Assembly (NCBI GenBank): GCA_021822605.1
Contig: JAKAQL010000014.1
Span: 1-44,967 of the forward strand
DNA from: Actinomycetes bacterium
GTDB lineage: Bacteria > Actinomycetota > Acidimicrobiia > Acidimicrobiales > Acidimicrobiaceae
Reading direction: 5' to 3'
Length of the DNA stretch: 44,967 nucleotides
The stretch's first letter is position 1. Every line of letters begins with the position of its first letter. This document shows, piece by piece, positions 1-8,987 of the stretch. A model generated the notes under the pieces. It was given only the letters and a program-made list of their open reading frames with translations, was not told the origin of the DNA and did no database searches. The position numbers were made by a program, and so were the translations under genes.

Positions 1-66
1 AACCACGCCTCGGCCGTGACACACCCGGCAGAGACAACCGAACCTTAATCCACATCCCCAAGGCAC

Positions 67-104
67 ACACCAACTCCCCCTCAGACACGAGGGGGAGTTG
101 GTGT
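67..104 (-). terminator. Perfect 16-bp hairpin at the 3' end of the ETF gene
   Basis: Positions 67-82 and 89-104 are exact inverse complements (16 bp) around a 6-nt loop. The stem contains the last codons of the ETF fusion, and its TGA stop (81-83) lies at the stem/loop border. No clear U-tract follows on the minus strand, so this would be a U-poor, GC-rich actinobacterial type of terminator or an mRNA 3'-end stabiliser. The structure is certain; the terminator role is inferred. Confidence 0.5.
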
Positions 105-1877
105 CTTCTCCTCCATGAGGATTTTGAGGTATGCAACAATTTGGGGAAGCGTTTGGTGCCAGTCTCCGACGATAGTGAGGTCTACTCCTGGCTCGCTCGT
201 CGGGGGAACCTGCGTCAGATTGACGAGGGTCGCGGCCTCGCTGACCCCGCTCAGATGGTTGTGGCTACCACGGGTTGCGATGCCAATATACAGTTGGGGC
301 GAGACGGAGCGTCCGGTAATCCCTATCTGACGAGACCGCGGCATGATCCCACGATCGGCGATCTTTCTTGTGCATCCTAACTCCGCCTCGACGGTGGCCG
401 CCAGTTCATAGACGTGGGCGAGCTCGTCATTTGCGACTCCCGCACCGACTGCAAGGACGAGCGATGCGTTTGCGAAGTGGAAGACGTTCTGCGTTTGAGG
501 AGTGTCTGTCAGGGAGACGCGACGCCGTTCGGGGATCGTGAGACGAATCTTTGTCGGTGGGGTGCCAGTCGGTGGGGTGCCGGTTGGTACGTCGACGGGA
601 ATCGCTCCTTGAGGGCGGAGCAGTACGATACCCATCGTTGTCTTCACCGAGACCTGTGCAGTAGAAGCCACGGACCCAACCGACTTCCAGCCGGCAACGG
701 TGGGGGGCTCGGATATCGATATGCGATTGAGGTCGGTGAGCACCCCCGCATCAAGGATAACACCAAGTCGACCGCCGATTTCCCGACCAAATGAGGTTGT
801 CGGTGCTGCCAGCAACTGTTGTGGGTGGGTTTGGAGCCAACTCGCGATCACCGGCACCAGGTCGTCCTCTAACCGACTTCCTTCGAGATAGATGAGGTCG
901 TTTGCCCCGGGAAAGTCTCGAGACGCTGGTTGCGCATCGCTGCCGCAGATAAAAACAGAGAGCCGGGTGTCGTTTGTAGCACAAGTAGCGAGCAGGTAGG
1001 CAACGAGCTGTTGATTCAGTTCTGGCTGGTCGGGATCGCAGAGATAGGCCACGTGCTCCAGCGATACGTTCTGATCTGAGTAGTCGATGGGTGGGCGTGC
1101 GGCTTGAGGGAATCGGTCGCCAAGAAATTCGAATGCCCTGGCAAGTTCGGTTGTTCCGTCAATCACGATATTTAGCCGTTGCGACGATGAATGCGTGATA
1201 CGATCGACCCTCGTCCGTGAGGCAGGGGCACCCTCCATGAATCCGAGTTCATCGCGACCGAGACGTTGAATGAGCTCCGCTGGAATAGCTTCAATCTCGT
1301 CGGCGGATGCTTTGGCCGGCGCACAGATTCGTTCAGCTACAGCGATGACCGTAGGCAGGGTGACCCGTACCGAACGGACACCATCGTCGAGCTCCGTGCT
1401 CATGAGCAGGGAGTTACCACGGACGGCAAGTTCCTTTGCCGCCCCAGCGTACGGCAGGCCGAGCAACTCGGCTAGCTGTACCCCAACCAGGCCGGTGTTG
1501 GCATCAATGGCAAAGCGCCCGGTGAGAACGAGGTCGTAAGGATTTGATCTCGTCTGAATAAACCGATAAAGAATCTCTGCGGTCGCTAATGTATCAGCAC
1601 CAGCGAAGTCTGGGTCGCTCAGAAGGTATGCGTCGTTTGCCCCAACGGCGAGTGCCTCTCGTAAGATCTGTATCGTGGAAGGTGGTCCCATGCTCACCAC
1701 CGAGCAGGTACCCTCATACTGGTTAGCAAGTGCTACGCCTGTGGCAATGGCTCGCCGACAGAAAGGATTCAGCCCCTGCTCCTTGGGGTGTCGGATCATT
1801 CTACCCGTGCTGTCGAACTCGACGAAGTCTGCCTGGGTCACCTGTTTGATTGCAACGAGGATACGTGGTGCAATCAT
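81..1877 (-). CDS. Fused electron transfer flavoprotein, beta-alpha single chain (FixA-FixB type)
   Basis: About 598 aa carrying both ETF subunits. Residues ~1-230 look like ETF-beta (N-terminal ILVAIKQV, then FAGADTLATA and the LTGRFAIDANTG AMP-site region). Residues ~245-598 look like ETF-alpha, ending in the FAD-binding domain (RQIGITGRSVSPQLYIGIA, then GSHNHLSG). ETF passes electrons from acyl-CoA dehydrogenases to the quinone pool, and is normally two polypeptides. The start is the ATG at 1875-1877, preceded by AAGGAGA at good spacing; an upstream in-frame ATG at 1907 lacks a comparable site. The linker contains a 15-bp tandem duplication (553-582) giving a PTGTPPTGTPPT stretch. It is the last gene of a likely minus-strand run with maoC, a glutaredoxin-like gene, typA and ctaG. 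The redox partner is unknown; the acyl-CoA dehydrogenase at 32022 is a candidate within the window. Confidence 0.85.
   Translation of the reverse strand: MIAPRILVAIKQVTQADFVEFDSTGRMIRHPKEQGLNPFCRRAIATGVALANQYEGTCSVVSMGPPSTIQILREALAVGANDAYLLSDPDFAGADTLATAEILYRFIQTRSNPYDLVLTGRFAIDANTGLVGVQLAELLGLPYAGAAKELAVRGNSLLMSTELDDGVRSVRVTLPTVIAVAERICAPAKASADEIEAIPAELIQRLGRDELGFMEGAPASRTRVDRITHSSSQRLNIVIDGTTELARAFEFLGDRFPQAARPPIDYSDQNVSLEHVAYLCDPDQPELNQQLVAYLLATCATNDTRLSVFICGSDAQPASRDFPGANDLIYLEGSRLEDDLVPVIASWLQTHPQQLLAAPTTSFGREIGGRLGVILDAGVLTDLNRISISEPPTVAGWKSVGSVASTAQVSVKTTMGIVLLRPQGAIPVDVPTGTPPTGTPPTKIRLTIPERRRVSLTDTPQTQNVFHFANASLVLAVGAGVANDELAHVYELAATVEAELGCTRKIADRGIMPRSRQIGITGRSVSPQLYIGIATRGSHNHLSGVSEAATLVNLTQVPPTSEPGVDLTIVGDWHQTLPQIVAYLKILMEEKTPTPPRV
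553..582. repeat. 15-bp tandem duplication inside the ETF fusion
   Basis: Two adjacent 15-nt units (553-567, 568-582) differ only at the last base. The duplication is in frame and lengthens a Pro/Thr/Gly linker in the alpha half, so it is likely neutral. Confidence 0.8.
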
Positions 1878-1952
1878 CGATCCGTCTCCTTGCGTGTTGG
1901 CGGCCACACTATACGCACAGGGTATCTATCGCTCCCTGCACCAGCCGTCGAT

Positions 1953-2408
1953 TCACCGGGCGTGATGACGCCGCAGCACAAAGTTGGTGGCCACCATCGA
2001 GAGAGCCGGGGGTGCTCCTTCCTGACTCATTTCGATTCTGGTCTTGACGATCCCTCGATCAGCCCTCGTTTGTGATGGCCTCGCTTCTACAACTGTGCAG
2101 GCAAGCCAGAGTCGATCGCCTGCTCGCACGGGTGCCCGCCATTGTAGGTCGTCGAGACCTGGCGAGCCAAGGCTTGATTCGGGCGATAAGTAGTTGGCCA
2201 CGAGCTCTCTCATAGCCAAGACACAGGTAAACCACCCGCTGGCGATGATCCCTCCATAGATGCTCTGACTCGCCGCTTGAGGGTCGATATGAAAAGGCTG
2301 CGGATCCCACTGTCGCGCGAACGCAACCATCTCTTCTGGGTCGACCATGATTGGACCAAAGCGAACTTCAGCTCCGACCTGGTAATCCTCAAAAAAGTGC
2401 GTCGACAT
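1953..2408 (-). CDS. MaoC-like (R)-specific enoyl-CoA hydratase family protein
   Basis: 151 aa, a single hot-dog domain. The hydratase-2 dyad is present as D35 and H40 in WDPQPFHID, followed by the A..S..YGGIIASGW helix typical of MaoC proteins. Members hydrate trans-2-enoyl-CoA or related thioesters in the cytoplasm. The gene lies 75 nt upstream of the ETF fusion on the same strand, which fits a role in acyl-CoA metabolism. The ATG at 2406-2408 has only a weak purine-rich GAGAAAT upstream. The substrate cannot be told from sequence. Confidence 0.8.
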   Translation of the reverse strand: MSTHFFEDYQVGAEVRFGPIMVDPEEMVAFARQWDPQPFHIDPQAASQSIYGGIIASGWFTCVLAMRELVANYLSPESSLGSPGLDDLQWRAPVRAGDRLWLACTVVEARPSQTRADRGIVKTRIEMSQEGAPPALSMVATNFVLRRHHAR

Positions 2409-2468
2409 ATTTCTCAGTCCAAAGGGTTTGAGGTAATTTGCGAAGCAGAGAATGGTGTAATCGCGTTG

Positions 2469-2723
2469 CTAGTCATGTTGGGGGAGAGCAACTCCGATTT
2501 TGGCAGCGAGTTCCTGATCGGTTGGTTCTACAAGAAAACTTCCATCATCAAAGACGATGGTGGGAATATGAGGGTCACCGCCCTGGAGCTCGCGAATGTG
2601 CGTTTTCCCAGCCTCGTCGAGATCGGTGTCGATCCAGGTGAACGCGGTTCCCGTTCGCAGCAGCAGTTCCTTGGACCTCCTGCAGTCTGGACACCAGTCG
2701 GCTCCGTATACCACTATCGCCAT
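2469..2723 (-). CDS. Glutaredoxin-like / mycoredoxin-like protein
   Basis: 84 aa, a minimal thioredoxin fold. The redox motif CPDC is at residues 11-14 directly after the first strand (MAIVVYGADW), and the cis-proline segment IPTIVFDDGS follows. Proteins of this size in actinobacteria are mycoredoxins or NrdH-like glutaredoxins that reduce mixed disulfides using mycothiol or a thioredoxin reductase. The presence of mca in this window supports a mycothiol organism. The start ATG at 2721-2723 has AAGGTGAG upstream. CPDC differs from the CGYC of classical Mrx1, so the paralogue class is open. Confidence 0.75.
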   Translation of the reverse strand: MAIVVYGADWCPDCRRSKELLLRTGTAFTWIDTDLDEAGKTHIRELQGGDPHIPTIVFDDGSFLVEPTDQELAAKIGVALPQHD

Positions 2724-2770
2724 CGCGGCTCACCTTCTTTTCTCTTCTTCCGAAAACAACCGGTTCGCAA

Positions 2771-2802
2771 GGGCGTTGTGGTTCGTCGACTTGCAAACGC
2801 CC
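2771..2802 (-). terminator. Weak hairpin between typA and the glutaredoxin-like gene
   Basis: A 7-bp inverted repeat (2771-2777 gggcgtt with 2796-2802 aacgccc) has an 18-nt loop and lies 17 nt beyond the typA stop. A few T residues follow on the minus strand. It could attenuate readthrough, but it may be chance. Confidence 0.25.
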
Positions 2803-2818
2803 AGTTTTCCAAGACAGC

Positions 2819-4639
2819 CTAGGAGGATTGTCCCGGCCGCCTTGCCTTTGCGCGGGCAGCACCTTCGAGAATAACCTTTCTCACTCGCACTTGGGTAGGA
2901 GTTACCTCCACGCATTCGTCGTCGGTGATCAGTTCGAGGGCGGATTCAAGTGTCAGTGGGATTGGCGGTACGAGGCGCACGAGCTCGTCCGCCGTCGACG
3001 AGCGGACGTTGGTCAGCTTCTTTTCTTTAGTCGGGTTTACATCCATGTCGCCCGGCCGAGCATTGATGCCGATCACCATTCCTTCATAGACTTGGTCCTG
3101 AGGGGAGACGAAGAGTTCACCCCGTTCCTGCAGATTCAACAGAGCGTAGGTCATTGCCACGCCGGTACGGTCTGATACCAGACTGCCTTGACTCCTCGGC
3201 TTAATCTCGCCAACCACTGGCCCCCACTTTTCGAAGGTATGGTGAATGATTGCACTCCCTCGAGTCGCCGAGAGGAGTTCGCTGCGGATACCGAGGAGTC
3301 CCCTGGACGGAATGAGATAACTGGCCCGCATCCATCCAGATGCCATCTGGTGCATGGAGTCGAGCGTTGCGCGACGCATCGAGACGATTTGAGTGAGCGA
3401 GCCGAAGTATTCATCTGGCACGTCAACCTCAAGTAACTCAAAGGGCTCAAAGGTTTGGCCATCCACCTGCATGGTGAGTGCCTTTGGCTTGGAGACGGTG
3501 AGTTCGAATCCTTCCCTGCGCATCAGCTCAATGAGCACGGCGAGAGCGAGCTCACCCCTCCCCTGTACTTCAAAGGTATCATTGCGTTCAGTTGGCACAA
3601 CTTTGATAGCAACATTTCCTATGGTCTCCTGGGCGAGCCGTGAGCTGATCAGGCGGGCGGTGAGTTTTTTGCCCTCCTTGCCTGCCAACGGCGAGGTGTT
3701 GACCCCAATCGTCATAGAGATAGCCGGTTCTTCGATCGTGAGTGGTGGCAGCGCGCTGGGCGCTTCGGAGTCGGCGATGGTCTCGCCGATATTGACATCC
3801 TCTAGTCCAGCGACGATGGCGAGCTCCCCTGCAGCGACTTCGTCGACGGCGACGCGTTCCAAGTAGTGGGTGATAAAAAGTTCACCTAGTCGTATCCTGG
3901 TTTGTGTTCCATCGATATGAATACGAGTGACACTAGCTCCGCGCTTTAGCGAGCCGGCAAAGACGCGGCAAATGGCAAGTCTTCCGAGATATGGGGATGC
4001 GTCCAGGTTCGTAACCTGAGCCTGTAGTGGAGCATCGGGCAGGGCAAGCGGGGCAGGAATAGTCTCGATGATGGCGCGAAATAACGGCGTGAGATCCTGT
4101 TCAAGTTGGTCGGCGGCGAGGCCAGCTACTCCCTGCTTTGCAGATGCGTAGATGACCGGAAACTCGATCTGATCCTCGTCAGCACCGAGTTCGATGAAGA
4201 GTCCTAGGATCTCGTCCAAGACCTCGCTCGGACGTGAGTCCGGGCGATCCACCTTGTTGATGACGACGATGACAGGAAGTTTGCGCTCGAGTGCCTTGCG
4301 AAGCACGAAACGGGTCTGGGGTAGCGGACCCTCTGCGGCATCGACCAGCATGAGCACCCCGTCGACCATAAAGAGTGCACGTTCGACCTCACCACCGAAG
4401 TCAGCGTGTCCTGGTGTGTCCACCAGATTGATCTTGTAGTTCTCAAAGAACACCGAGGTGTTCTTTGCGAGAATCGTGATGCCCTTTTCTCGTTCTAGAT
4501 CCATGGAGTCCATGATGCGATCTTCAATGGCCTGGTTCTCTCGGAACGCCCCTGATTGACGTAGGAGTTTGTCGACAAGGGTTGTTTTCCCATGGTCAAC
4601 GTGGGCGATGATGGCAACATTGCGTAGCTCGTTGGGCAC
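2819..4639 (-). CDS. typA: Ribosome-associated translational GTPase TypA/BipA
   Basis: 606 aa, full length for the family. The G1 P-loop AHVDHGKT is near residue 12, the G2/switch I region carries EREKGITILAKNTSV, G3 is DTPGHADFGGEV and G4 is NKVD. EF-G-like domains and the BipA-specific C-terminal domain (REGFELTVSKP, ATRGSAIIHHTF) follow. BipA is an EF-G/LepA-type GTPase that binds 70S ribosomes and helps 50S assembly and stress adaptation. The start is a GTG at 4637-4639 with AGGAG 11 nt upstream. Neighbours are ctaG upstream (67-nt gap) and the glutaredoxin-like gene downstream on the same strand. Confidence 0.96.
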   Translation of the reverse strand: MPNELRNVAIIAHVDHGKTTLVDKLLRQSGAFRENQAIEDRIMDSMDLEREKGITILAKNTSVFFENYKINLVDTPGHADFGGEVERALFMVDGVLMLVDAAEGPLPQTRFVLRKALERKLPVIVVINKVDRPDSRPSEVLDEILGLFIELGADEDQIEFPVIYASAKQGVAGLAADQLEQDLTPLFRAIIETIPAPLALPDAPLQAQVTNLDASPYLGRLAICRVFAGSLKRGASVTRIHIDGTQTRIRLGELFITHYLERVAVDEVAAGELAIVAGLEDVNIGETIADSEAPSALPPLTIEEPAISMTIGVNTSPLAGKEGKKLTARLISSRLAQETIGNVAIKVVPTERNDTFEVQGRGELALAVLIELMRREGFELTVSKPKALTMQVDGQTFEPFELLEVDVPDEYFGSLTQIVSMRRATLDSMHQMASGWMRASYLIPSRGLLGIRSELLSATRGSAIIHHTFEKWGPVVGEIKPRSQGSLVSDRTGVAMTYALLNLQERGELFVSPQDQVYEGMVIGINARPGDMDVNPTKEKKLTNVRSSTADELVRLVPPIPLTLESALELITDDECVEVTPTQVRVRKVILEGAARAKARRPGQSS

Positions 4640-4706
4640 TGTTTTGAATACTCCTCTTAGTAGGGCGTGTCTGGATTAGGCATGATGAGATGGGTCGGAC
4701 GGTGAT

Positions 4707-5600
4707 CTAGGCGCCGGTGTTCTTCTGAGTCCTCTTGAACTCACGCTCGACATCGAGCCAGGTGATCGGCTCCGGGTCTGCACCCAGGTCCTCTTGCTTT
4801 TGCGCCCTAACCATTATAGCGATAGCGACGGTCCAGAGAATCCCGAAGTCGATGACCTTCGAGATTCCTCCAGCCAGCTGCTGGTCTCCGACCTCTGATA
4901 CGCCGAAGATAAGATGGATATTGGTAGCAAAAATTGGGTAGAACGAGTGGTGGGAGAAGATAAGCACGAAAGCGGGGAATGATGGGAGGATGCTTTGTGC
5001 AAAGAGATAAAGTACACGCCCACCAGTGGAGAGTTTACGTGTTCCAGGGTTAAGTCTGAGTGCGGGAATCCACATGAGCGCACCGATCACCACGAACGCC
5101 ACTTGGAGGTAGACATAGACGATGAGTGATGTCGCCTGCGCCTCGACGATGGTAGCAAGCATCGAGAGGATGAAGAGGGAGGTGTACAGGATCGACGTGA
5201 GGATCGGCGAGGTGAGCAATTCAAGGAGCGCGTCGACGAATGGGGTCTCCGTCAGTCGGTGGAACAACCAATGGGGGATACCGAGGAGTAACAACGGAAC
5301 AGCCACAAGTTCAATCACCATGTTATGGGTGAGATAGGCGAGGCTCGATACGTAACGGGCGAGCTCGAGCGAAGGCCAGCTCTCCATCAGAGCGAGAGTG
5401 ACGAGGCCGGTCAGGAACAAAGCATGCTGCCGTGGTGTCACTGCGTCGCGAAGCCGCACATGTAGCGGTGAGTTGTTCAGCCGACTCGCGATTCTGGGGA
5501 CCAGCCAATAATAGAACAGCCCTCCAAGCACGAGAACAATAGCTCCTCCGTACGGAGGAGTGATACGAAGCACAGCTTCGCCGGTAATGGTGCCCAGCAC
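4707..5600 (-). CDS. ctaG: CtaG (caa3-type) cytochrome c oxidase assembly-like membrane protein
   Basis: About 297 aa with at least six or seven hydrophobic segments. Features of the caa3_CtaG family include the region PRQHALFLTGLVTLALMESWP, the LTHNMVIELVAVPLLLLG helix and a short charged cytoplasmic tail (EREFKRTQKN). The family is linked to copper delivery to, or assembly of, heme-copper oxidases at the cytoplasmic membrane; no oxidase genes lie in this window. I chose the GTG at 5598-5600, preceded by GGGAGGAAGAG, over the upstream ATG at 5639, whose extension (CKRYVCCWEEE) looks non-native. Confidence 0.75.
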   Translation of the reverse strand: MLGTITGEAVLRITPPYGGAIVLVLGGLFYYWLVPRIASRLNNSPLHVRLRDAVTPRQHALFLTGLVTLALMESWPSLELARYVSSLAYLTHNMVIELVAVPLLLLGIPHWLFHRLTETPFVDALLELLTSPILTSILYTSLFILSMLATIVEAQATSLIVYVYLQVAFVVIGALMWIPALRLNPGTRKLSTGGRVLYLFAQSILPSFPAFVLIFSHHSFYPIFATNIHLIFGVSEVGDQQLAGGISKVIDFGILWTVAIAIMVRAQKQEDLGADPEPITWLDVEREFKRTQKNTGA

Positions 5601-5788
5601 CTCTTCCTCCCAGCAACACACATACCTTTTGCAAGGCACCCTTACGAAAGGGTTATGGCTTGAGTTTAGGCTGTTCCTTTGGTAATTGAGAATTGAGGCC
5701 CTTCATCATCGTCGGGTGAGAGATGATGGAGAGCCGATGTCTGGATATTGCATGGCATAGCGCATTGGACCTAGAAAGGGTGGCATCG

Positions 5789-7762
5789 ATGGTCTCTGAT
5801 CCCTTGATCAGGCTGGTCAATCTTTTTGAGCTCTTGAGCACGACTCGGGAACCATTGACCCAAGAGGCGATCACCGACCTTGTGCCTGGCTTTCCGCAGT
5901 CGCCAGCCGCCCGTGCCCGCGCCTTTGAGCGGTCCAAGTCGAGCTTACGCGAGATCGGCATTCCGCTTCGTACCATCACGTTGCCTGGTCGGTCTCAGGT
6001 GGGTTATCAGATCGACGCTGAGGATATCCAATTTGACCTCGATCTCACTCGTGCTGAATGGGCAGCTCTTGAGGCAGCTCTCGGGTGTGCCGTGTTCGTG
6101 GGTCAACATGGCAGACATTTTGAAACTCGCCTCGGACTGCTCTATCGACAGGCCGCGCCGATCGTGTGGGAGATGGGTGAGCTCGTCCATCTCAATCCAG
6201 ATCTCGGTCGGGCAATCGCGGAGTCACGGCGAGTGTGCTTTGTCTATCGCGGTCGGGAGCGAGATATATTTCCCTTTGGGGTACTCATGCGTTGGGGGCA
6301 CGCCTACCTTGTTGCCGATGAGGCAGGACACCAAAAGAGTTTTCGAATCGACCGGATTGAGCCCCCCTACGTCATTGGCCCAGTGGACGAACAGCCCAGA
6401 CCTGACGACCTCAGGTCAGCATTACCCGCACACCCCTGGCTACTTGAGTTCGATCAGAGAGTCGACGTGACGCTGCTCGGTCCGAGAGCGCAGCTTGAAG
6501 CGCTTGGTGCCGTCATTGTAGGCGATGAACCGACCACAATAACCCCTGGAGAGGCGCCGCACGAACAGGTCTACGGGCGTGTCGTAGTCTCCAATGTCAG
6601 CGCACTCCTCTCAGACCTCCTGATGGAGCCCCAGCCAGTCATCCCACTGTTCCCTATCGAGATTCGTCAGCGTTTTGCTCATCAGGTGCAGGCGGTGTTG
6701 GCGTCGCTCGACGTGAGCCTGGTTGCAGGGGAGGCTCGGTTCATGACATCGGCGTCAAATGCACTACACCGTACGCGTACGAATCACACCCTCGAGGATC
6801 GCTTTCTCGCAGTCCAAGGTCTGCTGTCCTACCTGCGTGTGAACGGTGGATCGTCGACGATAGCTGCCCTGGCGGATGTCTCCGGCTTGAGTCCGAGAGA
6901 AGTGATCGAGCTGTTGGAGTCCGCATCGCTTGCAGGACTGCCACCATATAGTCCGGATGTGCTCTTGGATGTGATGGTTGATGAGGAGTTTGACCTGGTT
7001 GAAGTCTCTGTTGACACCGGCCTTGGCCGCACTCAGCGGATCGATGTGGTCGAGGCCATGACGGTGCTCGCGACACTCGAGGCGGTGACCAGCATCATGG
7101 ATGGAGAGGTCGCGGAGCTTCAAAGTGCCTCGACCAAGCTTCGGAACGCCATTCGAGAACAATTACTGCGCTCCGGAGAGGTTGCGAACTCCGATCATCC
7201 ACCAGAAGCGGTCGCACTCCTTCGGAGGGCTATTGCCGAGCCTGAATGCGTCGAGCTTGATTACACCGATGCTGAAGGTCGTGCGAGCCATCGACACCTG
7301 GTTGCCATCAGTCTGTTTGTGGTGGCCGGTCGGTGGTATCTTTTTGGTCTCGCCGACGGGCGACAGCGCCATTTTCGTCTCGACCGGATGCGCGATATCG
7401 TTTTGGTTGCTTCTGATGGGTGCCACGATGCCTCCGCTATCCGTCTTGCCCAGCGTTCACTCGATCGACTTGATCCGTTGGGCTTGCGGTCCTCAGGGAC
7501 CCCCACTCGATTGCGCCTTGAACCGGATCTAGTAGTCAAACTCGAGGCACTGACCCAAGGGGTCTTCGATCGCGACGACGAGGGGTGCGTGGTCTATAGC
7601 TTCCGCGATGAATGGTTAGCGCGCCTTTTGCTTGCGATTGGCCCAGGGGCGAGCGGTACCATTCCGTCTTCAGTGCTCGCTGATGTTCGTCGTCGTGGAG
7701 AGACGATATTGGCTATGGTGGACAGTTGGGTCTCCTTGACCACGGAGAGTTCCTGGGCGTGA
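5789..7762 (+). CDS. pafBC: Fused PafB-PafC-type WYL-domain transcriptional regulator
   Basis: About 657 aa made of two similar halves, each an HTH domain followed by a WYL domain. The first half starts SDPLIRLVNLFELLSTTREPLT and has a WYL region around RVCFVYRGRERDIFPFGV and FRIDRIEPP. The second half has its HTH near YLRVNGGSSTIAALA and the WYL signature RWYLFGLADGRQRHFRLDR. PafB and PafC form a DNA-damage-responsive activator in mycobacteria, and natural single-chain fusions are known in other actinobacteria. The start ATG at 5789 has AAAGGG upstream; a longer frame to 5723 exists but lacks support. The usual paf/proteasome neighbours are absent: CtaG is divergent upstream and a PPOX protein follows. 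It may control the mutasome elsewhere in this window (inference). Confidence 0.82.
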   Translation: MVSDPLIRLVNLFELLSTTREPLTQEAITDLVPGFPQSPAARARAFERSKSSLREIGIPLRTITLPGRSQVGYQIDAEDIQFDLDLTRAEWAALEAALGCAVFVGQHGRHFETRLGLLYRQAAPIVWEMGELVHLNPDLGRAIAESRRVCFVYRGRERDIFPFGVLMRWGHAYLVADEAGHQKSFRIDRIEPPYVIGPVDEQPRPDDLRSALPAHPWLLEFDQRVDVTLLGPRAQLEALGAVIVGDEPTTITPGEAPHEQVYGRVVVSNVSALLSDLLMEPQPVIPLFPIEIRQRFAHQVQAVLASLDVSLVAGEARFMTSASNALHRTRTNHTLEDRFLAVQGLLSYLRVNGGSSTIAALADVSGLSPREVIELLESASLAGLPPYSPDVLLDVMVDEEFDLVEVSVDTGLGRTQRIDVVEAMTVLATLEAVTSIMDGEVAELQSASTKLRNAIREQLLRSGEVANSDHPPEAVALLRRAIAEPECVELDYTDAEGRASHRHLVAISLFVVAGRWYLFGLADGRQRHFRLDRMRDIVLVASDGCHDASAIRLAQRSLDRLDPLGLRSSGTPTRLRLEPDLVVKLEALTQGVFDRDDEGCVVYSFRDEWLARLLLAIGPGASGTIPSSVLADVRRRGETILAMVDSWVSLTTESSWA

Positions 7763-7805
7763 TGAAACTGCACCACTGACTTGAAGGGAAGGGTAGGTCG
7801 ACTCG

Positions 7806-8180
7806 TTGGGCACAACAGAGATCAGTGAGGCCGTTATACGGATTCGGCATGGAGTGCTTGCAACCGTCACTCCCCAAGGCGCAATACATACGGTCCTAGT
7901 GAACCCTTTTTGGTCGGAGCATCATCAGGCGATTGTGGTGTTCTCGCGACGACGAAGTCAAAAGATCGTCAATCTCGGGATTCGATCCACAGCGACCATC
8001 ACTCTTGTGGAGGGCGCTAAGTATTTTGCGATGCTGGGTGTCGCCACTGTAGTAGACGGTCTAGATGAAGTAGAGAGCTGCTTGCCGGAATTTTTTAGGA
8101 AGTACCAGCGACTCCCCGTACGTGCGACCGACAGGGTCGCTATCTTTTTGAATGTTGAACGCACGCTTGGTGGCTTATGA
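7806..8180 (+). CDS. PPOX-class pyridoxamine 5'-phosphate oxidase-like / F420-type flavoprotein
   Basis: 124 aa, a split beta-barrel of the PPOX fold. The N-terminal helix ISEAVIRIRHGVLATVTPQG is followed by paired strands (HTVLVNPFW, QAIVVFSRRRSQKIVNL) and a dimer-interface strand (RVAIFLNVERTLGG). Actinobacterial members of this size bind F420, FMN or heme and reduce assorted substrates. CofC in the same window suggests that F420 is made. The start is a TTG at 7806, 43 nt after pafBC, with purine-rich AGGG/AGG upstream but no ideal Shine-Dalgarno site. The cofactor is not determinable from the sequence. Confidence 0.65.
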   Translation: MGTTEISEAVIRIRHGVLATVTPQGAIHTVLVNPFWSEHHQAIVVFSRRRSQKIVNLGIRSTATITLVEGAKYFAMLGVATVVDGLDEVESCLPEFFRKYQRLPVRATDRVAIFLNVERTLGGL

Positions 8181-8375
8181 GCAACCCAGATCGAACATCG
8201 GCGAGTCGACCCCCTATTCGGTAGCACACTCATTTTGGTCACAAACTAAGAGTTGGCTCGAGGACGGCGGTTGGTCCGCGATAGGTCAAAGTTCTATGCT
8301 TGTCAGAGGTAAACAGTTTACGGCGAGATTCCAGTTACAAGCGAGAGATAGGACGTGGGTGCTCGGAGCAATACT

Positions 8376-8900
8376 ATGGGGCCAGTGAAGACAGAAGCGG
8401 CAGTCGTCGATACGACTCCCGCTTCGGGTCGCCAGTCAGAGGACGAGCTGAACAGTGCGGTATCCCTGATCCTTGCCATGATGCCAGTCGTCCGAACCAT
8501 GAAGGCTCGTGCGGGTAGCTGCCAGGTTCATGGTGTCTCGATCACTCCGCGCCATATGCAGGTCTTGATGCAGATTCTCTTGGAGGGTCAAGTGACGGTT
8601 AGCGAGCTCGCGGAGCAACTGAGGCTCAGCCTGGCAAGTATCTCCTTGATCGTGTCACAGCTGGCAGCAATCGGCCTTCTGGAGCGTCATGAGGATCCAC
8701 TTGATCACCGGCGTACGGTGGTGGATCGTGGTCCAGAGTACCGCCGGTTCGTAGCTGATGTGCTCGTTGTACGGTTCCAACCACTGATCGGCGCGTTGAA
8801 TGCCCTTACTCCTGGTGAGAAGAGAGACCTAGATCACTTGGCGCATCTCTTGTCATCTAAACTGGTCGCCGCACTTGATGGATCGACACTTGATGAATAG
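8376..8900 (+). CDS. MarR-family transcriptional regulator
   Basis: 174 aa. A winged helix-turn-helix is visible as VTVSELAEQLRLSLASISLIVSQLAAIGLLERHEDPLDHRRT, with the wing arginines conserved. It is flanked by dimerisation helices (MPVVRTMKARAG before; PGEKRDLDHLAHLLSSKL after). The start ATG at 8376 has CGGAG 8 nt upstream; a GTG 21 nt earlier is less well placed. MarR proteins usually repress an adjacent efflux gene and release DNA on binding a phenolic or lipophilic ligand. The next gene is an MmpL exporter, so local control is likely. Confidence 0.85.
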   Translation: MGPVKTEAAVVDTTPASGRQSEDELNSAVSLILAMMPVVRTMKARAGSCQVHGVSITPRHMQVLMQILLEGQVTVSELAEQLRLSLASISLIVSQLAAIGLLERHEDPLDHRRTVVDRGPEYRRFVADVLVVRFQPLIGALNALTPGEKRDLDHLAHLLSSKLVAALDGSTLDE

Positions 8901-8944
8901 GGCCGCAGCATCGATCCCGTGGAATACGGTCGGGTCGCTTGCGG

Positions 8945-8973
8945 TTGACACCGATCGCAACAGTGTTCATGAT
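8945..8973 (+). promoter_or_regulatory. Candidate sigma70-type promoter for the MmpL gene
   Basis: A perfect TTGACA (8945-8950) is followed after 17 nt by CATGAT (8968-8973, 4 of 6 matches to TATAAT). It lies in the 87-nt gap between the MarR gene and the mmpL TTG start. Confidence 0.35.
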
Positions 8974-8987
8974 GACAGGAGCTTCAA

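Noticed and set aside
3495-3515. GTTCGAATCC resembling a tRNA T-loop
   Set aside because: It lies within typA and no tRNA arms surround it.
8355-8375. Longer MarR start (GTG at 8355)
   Set aside because: ATG 8376 has CGGAG at good spacing; the extension has no support.
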